Shown here piece after piece: positions 39,867 through 53,400 of a DNA stretch of 64,000 bases. The stretch's first letter is position 1, and each line of letters opens with the position of its first letter. The DNA comes from Aphidius gifuensis. Its lineage: Eukaryota; Arthropoda; Insecta; Hymenoptera; Braconidae. The stretch spans positions 3,472,001-3,536,000 of the forward strand of contig NC_057791.1 in assembly GCF_014905175.1 (NCBI RefSeq), given 5' to 3'. The notes below the pieces were generated by a model. The model searched no databases. It worked only from the letters and a program-made list of their open reading frames with translations, and was not told the origin of the DNA. A program made the position numbers and the translations under genes.

Positions 39867-42800
39867 AGATAATACCAACACCACCCCCTACTTTTAAAAT
39901 ACAATCGTTGATCCAATATATATGTATATATTTTTATGTTGTTTTATGTTGGTATATACTTATTGCCACAAGTCACGATTTTACCAACCCTCTTTTGTAC
40001 ATCATCCCCCTCTTGTCAACCATCAGGTATATATGTACATTCTATAACCTACTGCATTAACTCAAAGGGTAGCTATATAGGGTAGAAAAAATATCATTGT
40101 GCTTGCTTTGATATTATGATAGAAAAAATTGAGGCTATATTCTTGGAATGCGGAAATCAATTTCAGGAACTTGACGCATATTGTGTTGTCGTCGTAAAAA
40201 ATAAAACAATATATTCATCAATTTTATTATGAAATAATTATTTCTATAATTAATATACGTCAATTTAAATTGTCAAATAAATATTTATACTAATAAATCG
40301 TGAGAATTAGTTCAAGAATTTTAACATTTTACTAATTTTTTTTTTTTTTTACGTCAAGTTAATCAGTGCATAGATCTATAAATTTTATTATTTTCATGCC
40401 TGAAAAGTTAAGAATATTTATCATGAAAGATTTTTATTCAAAAAATAAAACAAGTTTTTGGTTTTTTTTTTAAATAAATAATATAAATCTAATCGGCAAT
40501 CAATATTTTTTTTTTTTTACAACTAATAATTTTATTTTTTACAATTTGAAAGATAAAAAAATAAAACATAAAACATATGTTGTTGAAAATAAAATAAATA
40601 AATATAGGTGTAATAATTTTTTGTTCTTTTTAGAAATGTCATAAAAAAAATTTCTACAAAATATTGATCGGTATCGTGTATATTTAAATTATTGTTGTTT
40701 TATCATTATTATGTCACTGATAAAATCTAAATTATCATTGATAAAAGTAGCAGGTCGATTAAAGTACTTAACAGTCAGTTAATTAGATATACAAGTGTCA
40801 AAAAATTATAAATAAATTATCAATTAGATGATTATTTAATTAACAAAATTAAAAAATATATAATTTAATTGGCAGTTGAGACTTAAGTGTCGGTTTTTTT
40901 TGTTTTTATTTATACTCATCCAAACACAATACATTAAATTCTAACGGAATTACAATCTAATGATCTTGCATGTGTGGATAAGACTGATCTTCGGTCTGAT
41001 TCCCTTTGTTTATATTTTTTATTTTTATCGTAAAATGCGCGCTTCCATTGCTGATAATGATAAAAAATTAAACGAAAAAAAATGTTGAATTCTATGAAAA
41101 TTACTATTCTTTTGATATAAAATATCAACTATATATATATTATTTGACTTTATATTTATATTTATATTAATGTTTTCCGCGAATGACATATTTATAATAA
41201 AAATCGATACAAAAAGAAAAAAAATTTATATACATCCAGACACAATATGCATATTGCAAAATTTTTTTACCTAGAATTTTAAAATGTTCGGAATAATATT
41301 GCATACATATTATATTATGCATAATATTTTTTATCAATGTTGTTGTAAGTGTTAATTGAAACTGTTCATTTAATTTGTCTTACAAAAAACAGGTTTTTTC
41401 TATACTAAATAAAACAAATAATATTTACCAAGTAAAATGTCAATTTTACCTAATAAATTTCTAATATTTTAAATTAAAAATAAAAGTAAAATATTTATCT
41501 AGTTTTTATTATATAAAACTTGACATATATATTTTTAAAAAAATTTCCAATTTTTAAAATTTCAAAATTAATATAAATTCTTTATTATTTTATTTATTTT
41601 TTTTTTTCATAACTTGGAATGAACATTATCTTTCACATTTATCATGTTATGACCATAAATGTTGAGTGTTGTATTTGTGGATATCTGTGATGTACATTCT
41701 CCAGAGATCGACAAGTGTCACATCAAATAAAAAAATTTCTATAAATCAAATACAAGACTTTTCTCACTGATTTTTTTTTTTCTTCTGTTGGCTCTAAAAA
41801 ATAAACGACTTTAACAATAATTATCATCATAAAATCATCATAAACGATAATAATTGCATTTAATTGTTCAAAATAATATTGCAGATAAACAACTTTGAAA
41901 ACAACAAAAAAAGACTCGCTTATTTCAATGTCAGTTTGTTGTTTCTTTAAAAAAAAAGTTAATTTTACCTGGATCTTTCCAAAAGCATTTACGTAAAAAA
42001 TATATATATATTTTAAAAGTAATAAAATGTAATTACAATTCATTACAATGTGTATCTCGATAAAACAACCTTGGTTATAATTTCTATGTTTCAAATATCA
42101 CCCTTATACTTCTCAAATTACGTGTTTGAATGTTACAAGGCAAAAGTAGAATAAAGCATAAAATAATAAAAATAAATAAAATGAATAAAAAATTGTAATA
42201 AAATTTAAAAAAAAAATAACCAAAGAAATATATGATGAGGGTGAAGGCAGGGAGAGACACTTGAAAAAAAGTCGTTTGACTTAGCTGGGCATGTTCGACA
42301 ATATATAATAGGTTGTTACGTTTATTACTTTGTGCTTTCTTCTCTCTTTTCTTCTCTTCTTTTCTCTCTGTCAAAATATACATATGCATATTTAATAATG
42401 GAGTCAAATAGCAAATACAACCTCGACTAATATCACATACGATTATTGAACTTTACATTCCGCATTATATTTCAATTTAATAAAAAAATAAAAAAAAATA
42501 ATAATAATTATATGAATGATATATTTCAAGTAAAATTTTATGTTTAATAAAATTTAATTACAAACGATTAAAATGAATAATAAGGGTTTTTTTTTTTTAA
42601 ATTCAATAAATTACCTTGAATAAATATGAGTGCAGAAATTAATTGAAAAAATATAAATTCCAATTTTTGATGATTAAAAATCCATTTGCGTGTAGATAAT
42701 TATTTCCAGGTTATTTAATATGTCAATAAATTGTTTTTGGATGAAAAATAATTTATTTTAATACACAATTCACAACACTAGAGAAAAAACTTTATATATT

Positions 42801-44198
42801 TCAATAGTAAATATTGAGTGTTAAAATATATGATTTTATTTTTTTCGTATTTGTCGGCTTATTAGATAGCAAGTCTAAACTATTGGAGATTTTATTAAAT
42901 AGACATTGATTTTAAAATTAAATAAGAAAAAAAAAAACTTTGTCAATAGAAAACACAATGAGTTCTAGAACCTCATAGATATTTATTTAATTTTTTTACG
43001 TATTTTTGAAAGTTATCAAACGTGATGAGCACACATAAAAAGACACGTGATTATTGAATTTTATTTTTTTATTTCACTGATTTTTACTCTGTACATAATA
43101 AGTAAACTCAAACATAATTTAAAAAAATAAATAATTTAAAAACACATGCACAAATTCAGCCGGAAGATAATAAAAAATTTAAAAAAAATCCACAAAATTG
43201 TACGTAATAAAATATCAAATACCATATAAGGAAAAAAAATCATACAAAAGAGCAAATAAAATGATTTTTTTTTTTATTTTGACTTACTCCAAAAATAATA
43301 AAATTAAATAAATAAAATTCAAGGTTTTTTAAGATTGAGTACAAAGTTTTTTTTGTCGAGGTCCAGAGGCACATGAACAATTGTAAAAAAAATAACTACG
43401 AGCGTGTCCACTGAGTGACCTTGACAAGTCGAAGGTCAGGGTTGATGATTGGGGAGTCAAAACACATACACAAAATAACACTTGAAACAATTATTAATAT
43501 TAAAAATAAAAAAATAATTAAAATAAGACGTATATAGCTAATGTGATACCATACATAGATAAAACTTGACATGTGATTGTTAATTTATTAAATTAATATT
43601 TCAACACTTGAATCAATAATTTTCGCGGTATTTTTTATTGAATGATAATAGAAAAATATATATATAGTAATCGTGTAACGCAAGCGCACAGACTGATCAA
43701 TGTTGTTACAGGTAAGAAAGGTTTTCAAGCAACTACTAGCCGGTAAGAGTTTGTTGCTTGTCTTTCTCTCCCCCTTAAAGTTTCTCAATGCATAGTATTC
43801 AATGTCTGCGGTGTGGTTTTTTTTTTTTTTCATTTTTTTTTATTTTTTTCAAAGAGAGAGGGAAATATAAATACGAATAAAACTCTCCATGATATGAACA
43901 CCAGTGAGGGAACAAAAAAGAGTAGAGGAAATTCAACGACAAGTGGCGCATATAAGACATAAAAGTAGGGAGTAACATTATTTTTGGCCTTGATGGTAGG
44001 GAAAAAAAGATAAAATTGTCATCTTGAATCAGCAAAATATAAATTTCACTCTCATTCATCATATCTGAATGTCAAATGGTCAAAAAAGGAGAGAAAAAAA
44101 AACATTAATAAAACATTCAAAAGACTAGATGGTAGATTCAGTTAATTAAAAACAAAAAATTAGAAGTCATTTTTTAAATTATCATATTATTTACTTAC

Positions 44199-44240
44199 CG
44201 GAAATATTAAAAATTCCAAGATTTTGTTATCTTTTAGCCC
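44199..44240 (-). CDS. Candidate 42-nt micro-exon (unrecognised)
   Basis: ATTTTTCAG precedes, and TTTCCG followed by GTAAGTAAAT ends, a 42-nt block. Only one frame is open, reading GLKDNKILEFLIFP in phase 0 at both ends. Both splice sites are strong. It ends in phase 0, whereas exon a at 27057 needs a phase-1 donor if its upstream exon is coding, so another exon would have to intervene. Alternatively this block is untranslated 5' sequence. Confidence 0.35.
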
Positions 44241-44452
44241 CTGAAAAATAATAAATGCAGAAAAAAAAAAGAGATGAATAGTACAAAATATTATTTTTAA
44301 CAAGATGAATTTATCTAAAAATTATAGTTTAAAGTTTGTTTAAAAAACAAAGGATGCCTTGTAAATGGGAATAGTGATAAGGTGTAGTGTTGATGAGGGT
44401 CAAAAAAATACAATCTTTTTACATTTTAAAAAATACGTTATAGAGGGATAAC

Positions 44453-44485
44453 TGGTCTAGAACAAGCAACAGGTGTTCTAGACCA
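44453..44485. repeat. Perfect 12-bp inverted repeat (hairpin)
   Basis: TGGTCTAGAACA and TGTTCTAGACCA flank a 9-nt loop. The arms are perfect and unusually GC-containing for this region. This could be a cruciform, a palindromic factor-binding site or a small RNA hairpin. Confidence 0.8.
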
Positions 44486-47225
44486 TTCGGTTGTTGTCAT
44501 GTGGATGCATTCGCTTACACACCGGGTTGTTGAGGGCGGAAATGTAATATACAACTGGAAAAAACATGTTAATTTACCTTAGGGTGAATAAATAAAACAT
44601 TGAATATTAACAACTTATATAATAAAACAGCATAACTGTTTTATTCGTCACTATTTTTATCAGTAATCATTCAGGCAAAATATAAGATTTCGTTGGAACT
44701 TTTCTAACGTAATATGTATTTCGAAAATCTTAACTACGAAAAATTAAATAAATAAAACGAATCATTTGGGTTGTTATTTGCATTTATTTATTTATTCTTT
44801 TTTTTTTGCATTTTGTATCTTCAAGTGGTACATCAACGATCAATTTTATATCACGGTCACAGTCGTTAGTAAAAAGTCATCGAAATAATTTAATTAATAT
44901 AGAAAATAAATTTTAAAAATAATATAAATAATTCATTATTGTACTGTGATTCGAGTTTTATTAAACAAAGTAAATACAAAAGATTTATTATTTTTTTTTT
45001 TTTGATATAGTATCTTTTTCTTTTTTTATCAAATAAACATTGTCTTCTTGGTCACATCATTATTTAGAGCTTTAAATAATTAAAACATTTGTATAATTAA
45101 AAAAAAATTTATTGGAAGAATAAAAATAATCTTTCTGAATATTGATTGTTTTAATAAATCATTATTTTTTTGAGTTTATTTTTATATTTTTTTTTTTGCT
45201 ACTCGTATTCTTATTTGTTACTATTTTTTTAAATAATTTTTATATTTATTTTTTTTTTTTTAAAAAAGAACAGCAAAATAATAAATATATTACAGAATTG
45301 GAAATTATTGATAGTCATTTTGTGAGAAAGTTCGAGATGCATTTTATGAAAAAAAGTTTAATTTTTTTTTTTTTTTTTATTACTCAAGTTCATATGATTG
45401 CACTTGGTAATTCAGTCGTGAAAAAAAATATAAAAAAAGTGCAGAATAATCAAGGTGTTAAAAGAAATGAAGAAGAAAAAAAAAAAACATTTTTTTTTAA
45501 TAGTCATGATTGATAAATGATAAATAAATTTAAAATTTGATAGACAAAAAATACATCTCGTACTTTTATCACAATAAAGAAATTTAAATAATCATAAAAC
45601 AGTACAATTTTATAATATATTTTTTTTTGTTTTTGCAATTAAATGCATTTTGGAATAAATAGCAGTATTTGCTAACTGCATTTTAATTATACATCAAAAG
45701 TAAAAGATGATTTTAATAACAGCAGAGATATTATTTTATGAAATTTTCTCGTAAACGTTGAGTAATATTTGTATTACGTTTTGTTATTCATTTTTTTTTT
45801 TTTTTTTTTTTGTATTTTTGTTATCAGGATATGTACAAGGAGAGATATATAAGACTCAATTATTATATGTTATTGATAATCCTGAATAATCAAATTTACA
45901 AAAATTTGATAAAACAGAATCTCATAGACAAAAAAATAATGTCAACTAATTGAACATTTTTTTCTAATTTTCAAGCCCAATTTATATAAGTTTGTCTTTT
46001 ATTTTTATTTAAATATATATAAATATTTTATGTAATGCATATATTATTCATTCATTTTAGACATTGATATAGTTTATGATTTTTTAAATTTTTAAATAAT
46101 GCACCTTGAGTGTAAATGGCGAATACAGAAATCAGTTTTTTCAATAATAATAATTAATTTTTTTTTTAATTTAATAAATTTAAAAGACAAATTAGGTCCG
46201 TTTTTATTATTTCATTTATTTTTTTTATTTTAAATACTTTTGTTTAAGTCCAATAAATCAATTGCATGCTGAACATGTATACATTAATAGTTAAAATTTA
46301 ATTTTTCAAAAAATCTAATTTCATTATTTTTAGTCGAATTAAAAAAAGTATAAATATATTTTTTTTTAATCTGATACCGTTATCCGCATATTACATCACT
46401 CATTATAAATTAATCTCTGTTTAATCTTGCAATATTAAATTGTTATTAATATTTTTTTTTTTTTTTATTATTGTTGAATTGTATTATTATTTTCATTGTT
46501 TTGTTAAATATAATTTGCCCATAAAATAAAACATGCGATCTCATTTGGAGATTTATTTTTACTGTTTTTTTTTCTTTTTTTTTTTTCTGCTCTTAATTCT
46601 AGAATCTTCTCATTGGCCTTAAAAATTATTATTCTATTTTTTTTTTTTAATATTCTATTTACACCAACTTATGTAACTACGGAGTTTTTAAAAGGGCCTA
46701 AGCTTAAATTAAATATTATACAGATTGTTGATAATTTAATCAACTGTTTTACACGATATATAACATCTTTGGGTTCAATTTATTACACATTAATGTAGAT
46801 TTTTTTTTATGTTAACATTTTATACTCGAGTTCTTAATTATTAATTTTCTTCTTTTGTTATTATTTTTTATACTTGTTATTATTTGTTCTTTGTGTGTTT
46901 ATTTTAATTATTTTATTTGTCAATAATTTCAATAACTACTGGTCAATTTATTTATTGCCTTTTTAATGACATTTAATTTATCAAATTATTATTATTTGAA
47001 TAATTTATTATCATTATTTATATTGACAAATACAACTTAAAGCTTTGATTTATTTATTCATTACTTTTTCTCTTCAATTCAAAATGCAAAATTTAATTGT
47101 TTTTGTATTTTTTTTAAATTAATCTTGAGCTTCATTGGATCAAATTTGCAAAATGAAAAATTCATTAAAACAATGCACAACATATGCGCGTACATTTAAA
47201 AATCAATATGATAATAATATTAATT

Positions 47226-47231
47226 TTTATT
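47226..47231 (-). promoter_or_regulatory. Possible PDZ-GEF poly(A) signal
   Basis: AATAAA on the minus strand, about 180 nt past the stop codon of the terminal exon. The hexamer is frequent in this AT-rich DNA, so this is weak support. Confidence 0.25.
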
Positions 47232-47412
47232 TTCCAATATTGTACTCAACTTCATTGTACTCGGAGTGAAAAAATAAAAAATAAAATACAATTTATAAAT
47301 CACAATTGTGTTTGTCGAATTGATAGAGACAAATATCGACAGAAGAAAAATTAATTAAGGACGGTGAAGAAGTTTTTTTTTTTTTAATTCCTCACAATAT
47401 TAGTAGTTATAT

Positions 47413-47444
47413 TTACACAGCCGACACTTGAGCATCATCATCAT
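47413..47444 (-). CDS. Gef26: PDZ-GEF terminal micro-coding exon with PDZ ligand QVSAV
   Basis: GTATGTTACAG precedes ATGATGATGATGCTC. Entering with one base from exon 9 it reads DDDDAQVSAV then TAA. The vertebrate RAPGEF2 C-terminus is acidic followed by the same QVSAV ligand, which binds PDZ proteins such as MAGI/S-SCAM. Matching sequence, phase and a clean acceptor make this 32-nt coding segment convincing although it is 1.08 kb from exon 9 and too short for ordinary frame finding. Confidence 0.9.
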
Positions 47445-50400
47445 CTGTAACATACAATAATAAATTAGCAAATCATGAATTAAATATTACAAAAAAAATA
47501 ATGTTTATTAATAAAAAAAAAAATTCTCTAATGGGAAATTACAAGAGCGCACACACACACTTTATGAATTTATTTGTTTTTATTTATTTATATTATTTTT
47601 TAAATTCAATTTTTAAATGCAGGCGATAACTAAATCGATGCGAGCAAGCAAAAATCAAGCATCAAATTAAAAATGATAAATTCAATATAATAATGAATAC
47701 TATTTCTTTTTTTGTTTGTTTTTTTTTCTTTTCTTTAAATTTAATTAATTATATATTGCTGAAATTTAATGAAATAAATTATTTGAAATATTGCAGTGGT
47801 TATGGCAAAAGATAAGCCTTAAAAACCACAAGCAAAGAGGCAAAGAGTGCAATAGTGCAAATTGTGAAATTCAAGTATTATTATTTGTAACACAGGCAAC
47901 AAGTGTTTTTATTTATTTTTTTTCTTTTATTTTTTATTTATTTATTATTACTATATTTATATTATCAATTAATTAAAATATTACTAAATGCATTAAACAC
48001 AAATTAACACAATAATATTAAACACAAACACATGGATGGAAAACTGTGGGTATATCTACAATCAAGTTATTACTGTTAAAAATACTATTACTCATTAAAA
48101 TACAAAAAAAAAACATGAAAAAAAAATCTAGTATATATTCAATGAACTTGTTTATAGCCATCAAGACTAAATAATAAAATTAAATTGAGCATAATTTTAT
48201 ATTTTCATATAATAAAAAAAATAGAGAAAAAAAAAAAAATCATTTAACACCTCATCAACTAGCTCCAAGTATGTAACGGGTATTTTAATAAATTATCGAG
48301 AATGCAAAAATAAAAAAAAATTTTTTTGTCTTTAAATTTAAACAATCCGTTATTGGTGAATTAGCACGCAAATAAAAAATGATATTAAAAAATAGGTTCT
48401 ATTTGTAAGATACTATAGATAGAGGATGAAGAAAAATATAACGTTAAATTTTTTTTTTTGTCTATTAAAATATTATTTTGATTTGGTTGGTTGGTTTTAA
48501 ATTTTTTTTGTTTTATTTTGTGTAGTACCATCCTCGTGATTGGTGCGATAAGTAACTCCTTCATGACTGTGAGCACGACCAAGTCTATGCAATCTAGCCA
48601 TTTGTGCAGCAACTTTGTACGCTGGTGGTTGACGACATGCACCAACAGATCCAAGTCCCGGTCTCATCATAATTCCATTACTTCCCATCATCATGTTATT
48701 TGTCATCATAAATGTACCACCTCCACTTTGATGCAATGATCCATGTAGTCCCATGCCCAATCCAATTCCCGTACTGCCAGTACCTGAAAATCCTCGACTG
48801 TCTGGTTCTCGGTTTTCCAAAGTAGCATGGGGTTTTTTTTTTATATCCAAAAACGCGTTAATAGAAAAAAATAAAAAAGCAACGTCGACAATCGAATAGA
48901 TCCTAGTAATATTTTTTTTTTTTAATGGGCCAAATTTAAGTATCACGTGCATATAAAAATTTTACTTTACAAGACACTTGATCGATCATCGACGACACCC
49001 AAAAACCCAAATTTTCACACAAAAAGAAATACGGATTTTGTGTTTTTTTTTTCTTTATAATAATTAAAAATATAAAGATAAAAAAATTACAATAATATCG
49101 ATAATATTTTAGCGATATTTATTCTGTAAAATTTATTACCAAAAAAACAAAAAAAAGAGACAATTTGTCAGAGAGAACGTGCAAAGACACCACAAAAATA
49201 AATTTATGCACACAAATAAATTCAGCAGCCAAGCAATAAAAGTAACGACTTTAGAGAAAAAAATAGCGTGAGCAAAGGCCAAGGCTTATTACAAAGCGAA
49301 GCAGTAAAAAAAAAAATTACAAATATGCGTTTAATAATATTCATGAAATATATCAATACATTATTTTTATTTGTAATATTTTTAGCTGAGTGTGTTAGAA
49401 TCAAGTGTTGATGCAGAGTGATATGATTGAGGATAACTTCAAAATCTGATTATTGCTTATTGTTTTTTTTTACACAAGCATTGGATTATGGAGACTCACC
49501 TCGGGGGGGTTGGGATTGTTGGTCGTAATGGTGTTGATGATGGTGAGCATTATGATGAAGATGATTGTGGTTGACAGGAAGCGGAGGTAACACTGCGACT
49601 GCATGGGGAAATGGAGGTAGTCCACCTCGCATTGGTCCTGCACCACATTATATTTATAACCACGTATTTTTTTTTTTACTTATTTTGCTTGGTATATTAC
49701 AAGTAGAAGAAAACAATTACCCAATGAAATTATACATCGCGACATTCAGCACATATTAGCATTAATTATAGTTAACAGAAAATAAACCTGAATTCACCTG
49801 AGGCAAAGGCAAAGATAAGCATTTAAATTTCAAAATAAAAGTTTCAATTTTAATAGATAAAAATATATTTAAATTTAATAATATTCATGAGGTTTATTTG
49901 AAACTTTTATTTTGAAATTAATAATATGATTTACCAACACCAAGAATTATCCCAAAAAAATAATTTTAATATAAAAAATATTTAAATATATATCCATGGG
50001 ACATACGAAATTTAAAAACATTGCTTTTATTAAAAACTAACAAGTATTTAGAAAATGATTTGACCATAAAGCAAATTTTAATAAAAAAAAGCAATAGTTT
50101 AAAAATATTTCTTTTTTTTTATTTGATTTTTTAAAACTCTAATTGATAGGAAAAATAAATAAATATTATAATTTATGAGAATAAATAATTAAGAATTGAT
50201 GGAAAATATATAGAACACGGTTTTTACGTACCTTGCATGGAAGAATGCCGCCTTTGGGTAGGTGGCGGACTTCCACCAGCTTCCACGCTGCTTCCACTGT
50301 GACTGTCAAGCTGTGTACTGTGACCACTATCACTGCTCGTCACTGAACCTACACAAATTTCCCCATCATACTCTATTTTCAACCCAATAAATCATCCCCC

Positions 50401-53400
50401 AATTCTACTTTTTAATAAAAAAAATAACTAATACTATATAGAGAATAGAAACAATATCTAATAGAAATTTTTTTCTAAAGCTTGAGCTACAAACACAAAT
50501 TTTAAAAATCAGATAAATTTTTTAAAAACAATAATAATCAATTCCCGTATATCCCATGGTGACATTTACGAAAAAAATTTGATAAATATTTCGGTTTTAC
50601 AAGTAATATGTATTTTAATATGAATATAATGACATGAAACATTGATGAATAAAATATAATAATATTGCAAAACGATTGTGCAAAACGTGCAAATAACAAT
50701 GTAAATTTAATTATCATTTTTCATATGTAATAAATACTTTACAATATATATGTTTATTAATCTAGTCCGAATGTATGATTATTAAATAATGGCATAAATA
50801 ATAATAACAGTTATAATAAAACGAGCAACACAAGTGCACCATGGTTCAAGGCCACATTAAAAAAAAAAAAAAAGCCGTTCTCTAAAAGTTAGTTTTTATA
50901 TATTAAATTTTGATTATTTGAAGCTATTAAATGTAATTTATATTGATAAAAATGATCGTGTGTAGCTCAAATAACATATAGAGAATATTAAATAATGAAT
51001 TTAAAATAAAAATTATAAAACTTACCACTTGTTAGTGTTTTTCTAAGTGGTTGTAAATTACTGAGACTTGTTACACTACTACTCTCAGCACTTAGATCAA
51101 CTGGTGGTGGTAAACTTGATGGTGTATCACTGTGTGATCTTTCATGCATTGGTACACGACTACCAGAACCAACACGACGTGGTGCACCAGGACTTGGTTC
51201 AAGTCCACTGGAATGTAGTGCTAAACCAGGAACTGGTAATGCAGGTGGACAATGTTTTGGTTGATATGGTCTTGTTTTATGTGGATCTGATAGAGCAAGC
51301 ATTTTTCTCACTGCTTGTGGTGATGCTGCTCCAAACTTTGTACCTAAAAATAATTAAATAATATATATTAGAAAAAAGAAAATTTAAAATTTTTTAAAAA
51401 AAAAAAAAAGCTTTGAAAAACCACAACAAGTTGCTGTTAATTTGAGAGAAAAAAAAAATAAAAAAAACGCTTGATTAGCTTAATTGGTAGATAAGCTACC
51501 TTGAATACTTTTTCTGCCCTCACTTGTACTACTGGCACTACTTGTTGTTGATAATGTTGGTGATGGATGACGTCTTCCTCTACTACCACCCATTGGTACT
51601 GATGCGGCAACTGTAACTGTAGCAGCATGTGGTTCACATTCAACTGATAAACCATGTAAACGTTCTTCATCAGTAATAACTTTCATATTAGCAAGATAAG
51701 CCTTAACTCGTCGAACCATTTGTGCTTCTTCAAACATTTTTTTTGGGTTTGGTGTAGCTGTTGATTTTTTTCTTCTTTTAACAGTTGCTGTTTGTCCACC
51801 TTGATTTGCTGTTGTCATTTGATTAAGTGCAACCATTGCTGAACTTGGTGGTTGACCACTTCTTTCAAGCATTGTTAATAAATCATATGGTGATGAACAC
51901 ATATTTGTTAATGTTCTAACTTCTTTAGCAATCATTCTTAATTTTTCAAAATTAACAAGATTTTCAACACGTGAATCATTACCAAGATGTATAAATGTTA
52001 AATCTTTTTTAACAACTGGATAAAATGGTATTATTGGTGGTTGTGTTTGTTCAGATGATACAAGTTGACGATATTTACTCATATTTCTACTTGGATCCAT
52101 TAATTCTTGTAAATCACTAAATAATTTTTGATATTTACTTGGTAATTTTTCCCATGATGCACGTAATCTTGATACAGCAAGATGACCAAGACCAGATATA
52201 ATAGCAAACATTGAATTAAAATTTTTACATTCTTTACATTGACGTGCTATTTTAATAAATTGTTTAATTATTTTACTTCTTCTAACAATATTATGTTCAG
52301 AACAAACTTCAGTTACAACCCAAAACATTTCTCTGTTGACTAGTTCAGAAAATTCACTCAACATAGGTACACCATACCTACTTTCAAGTTTAAATAAATC
52401 ATCAACATATTCAGTTGATTCAATTTGACGAAATATACTAAAATCTTGTAATGTTAATTGTATTGCAACTTCAACAGCATTTAATTGTAAAAAATGTACT
52501 TGTGAATCACGTATTAATTCTGGTGCTTGTTCATCAGCAACAAGTGTTTCAGAAATACCATTTGTTTTTAAATAATATCTTGAACTAAGACCAATTCTTT
52601 CAGCAAGATTTTGTAATTGATCTGGTAATCTACGTTGTTTAATCATACCACCCTCACCAACACTAACTTCAGCAAGTGAATACATTGAACTTGAATCGGT
52701 AATACCAAATTCTTGTAATGCAAGCATAACAACTTCATGTGCTGTTGTTTCTTTATGTACAAGTAAATATTTACATGTTTGATCAGCTTTATATACTTTT
52801 AAAACATGCTCAGGATAATCAGTTGAACGTATATCATCATAACAATATAATGACGTTAAATCTGGATTACTACGTGAATGATATAAATTTGTTGTTGTTG
52901 TTGCTGTTGTTGTTGATGTTTGTGTTGTACCTGGTGGTGTATGTGGTGGTGCTATTGAATCATCGTGATGATGGTGATGATGATGATGTACACCATCATT
53001 AATAATATTCTTTGGTAATAAATTCATTTTCATTAGTGCTTTTTGAAATCTTTTTCTTGGACCAAGTGTCATAAAGCCTTTATTTTCTTTTTTAATATCT
53101 TTACATGGTGATGAATTATTATCTGTTATTAATAATGGTACACCACCAATCATTGTATTTAATTGATTACCATTTATAATTGGATCAACTAATGTTGATA
53201 ATCTTGATCTTGGATCTTGTATTTTTTGTAATTCTGGTCTATTAACACGTCCACGTGGTCTTGGTGAATTATCTGGTACTTGTAGCATTTCTTTAAATTG
53301 TAAAAGATTTGATTTAACAGTTATACTTAAATGTGTTGAACCACGTAATATTTCTAATGCACGTGCATGACTAACATGATCAAAACGTTGTCCATTAACT

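Larger units (their letters stand above)
27058..44198. other. 17-kb AT-rich non-coding stretch with scattered CpG islets
   Basis: Probably a 5' intron and/or upstream region of the coiled-coil gene. No open frame of coding quality was found. Separately listed contents are the (AAAT)n and (TTTA)n arrays near 27.6-27.8 kb, CpG islets at 30.2-30.7, 32.4-32.6 and 39.4-39.9 kb, the nested tandem repeat at 34.97-35.40 kb and an E-box/TAGteam-like cluster at 36.3 kb. A minus-strand frame at 28010-28279 (tail LSWTTAVLKWLPCILRGNK) is slightly protein-like but has no splice or start support. Confidence 0.5.
44241..47412. other. AT-rich non-coding stretch between the coiled-coil locus and PDZ-GEF
   Basis: Contains the 44453-44485 hairpin and long poly-T/poly-A runs, and probably the 3' UTR of PDZ-GEF at its right edge. 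Frames at 45142-45513 and 46613-46798 are low-complexity Phe/Lys readings of A/T runs and are not believed. Confidence 0.6.

Noticed and set aside
39428..40060. Overlapping 111-aa minus and 116-aa plus frames around 39.4-40.1 kb
   Set aside because: Both run through poly-A/T tracts; only the CpG content is notable, which suits a promoter or UTR better than a gene.
41290..41345. Apparent inverted repeat AATATTGCATA / TATGCATAATATT
   Set aside because: The arms differ by a 2-nt insertion and consist almost only of A/T, so it is not distinguishable from chance here.
41723..42407. Two minus-strand frames of 123 and 107 aa
   Set aside because: Low-complexity Phe/Ile/Lys translation of AT-rich DNA, with no recognisable motif.
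45142..45513. 123-aa plus-strand frame rich in Phe and Lys
   Set aside because: It is a reading of long T and A runs, with no coding composition or splice support.
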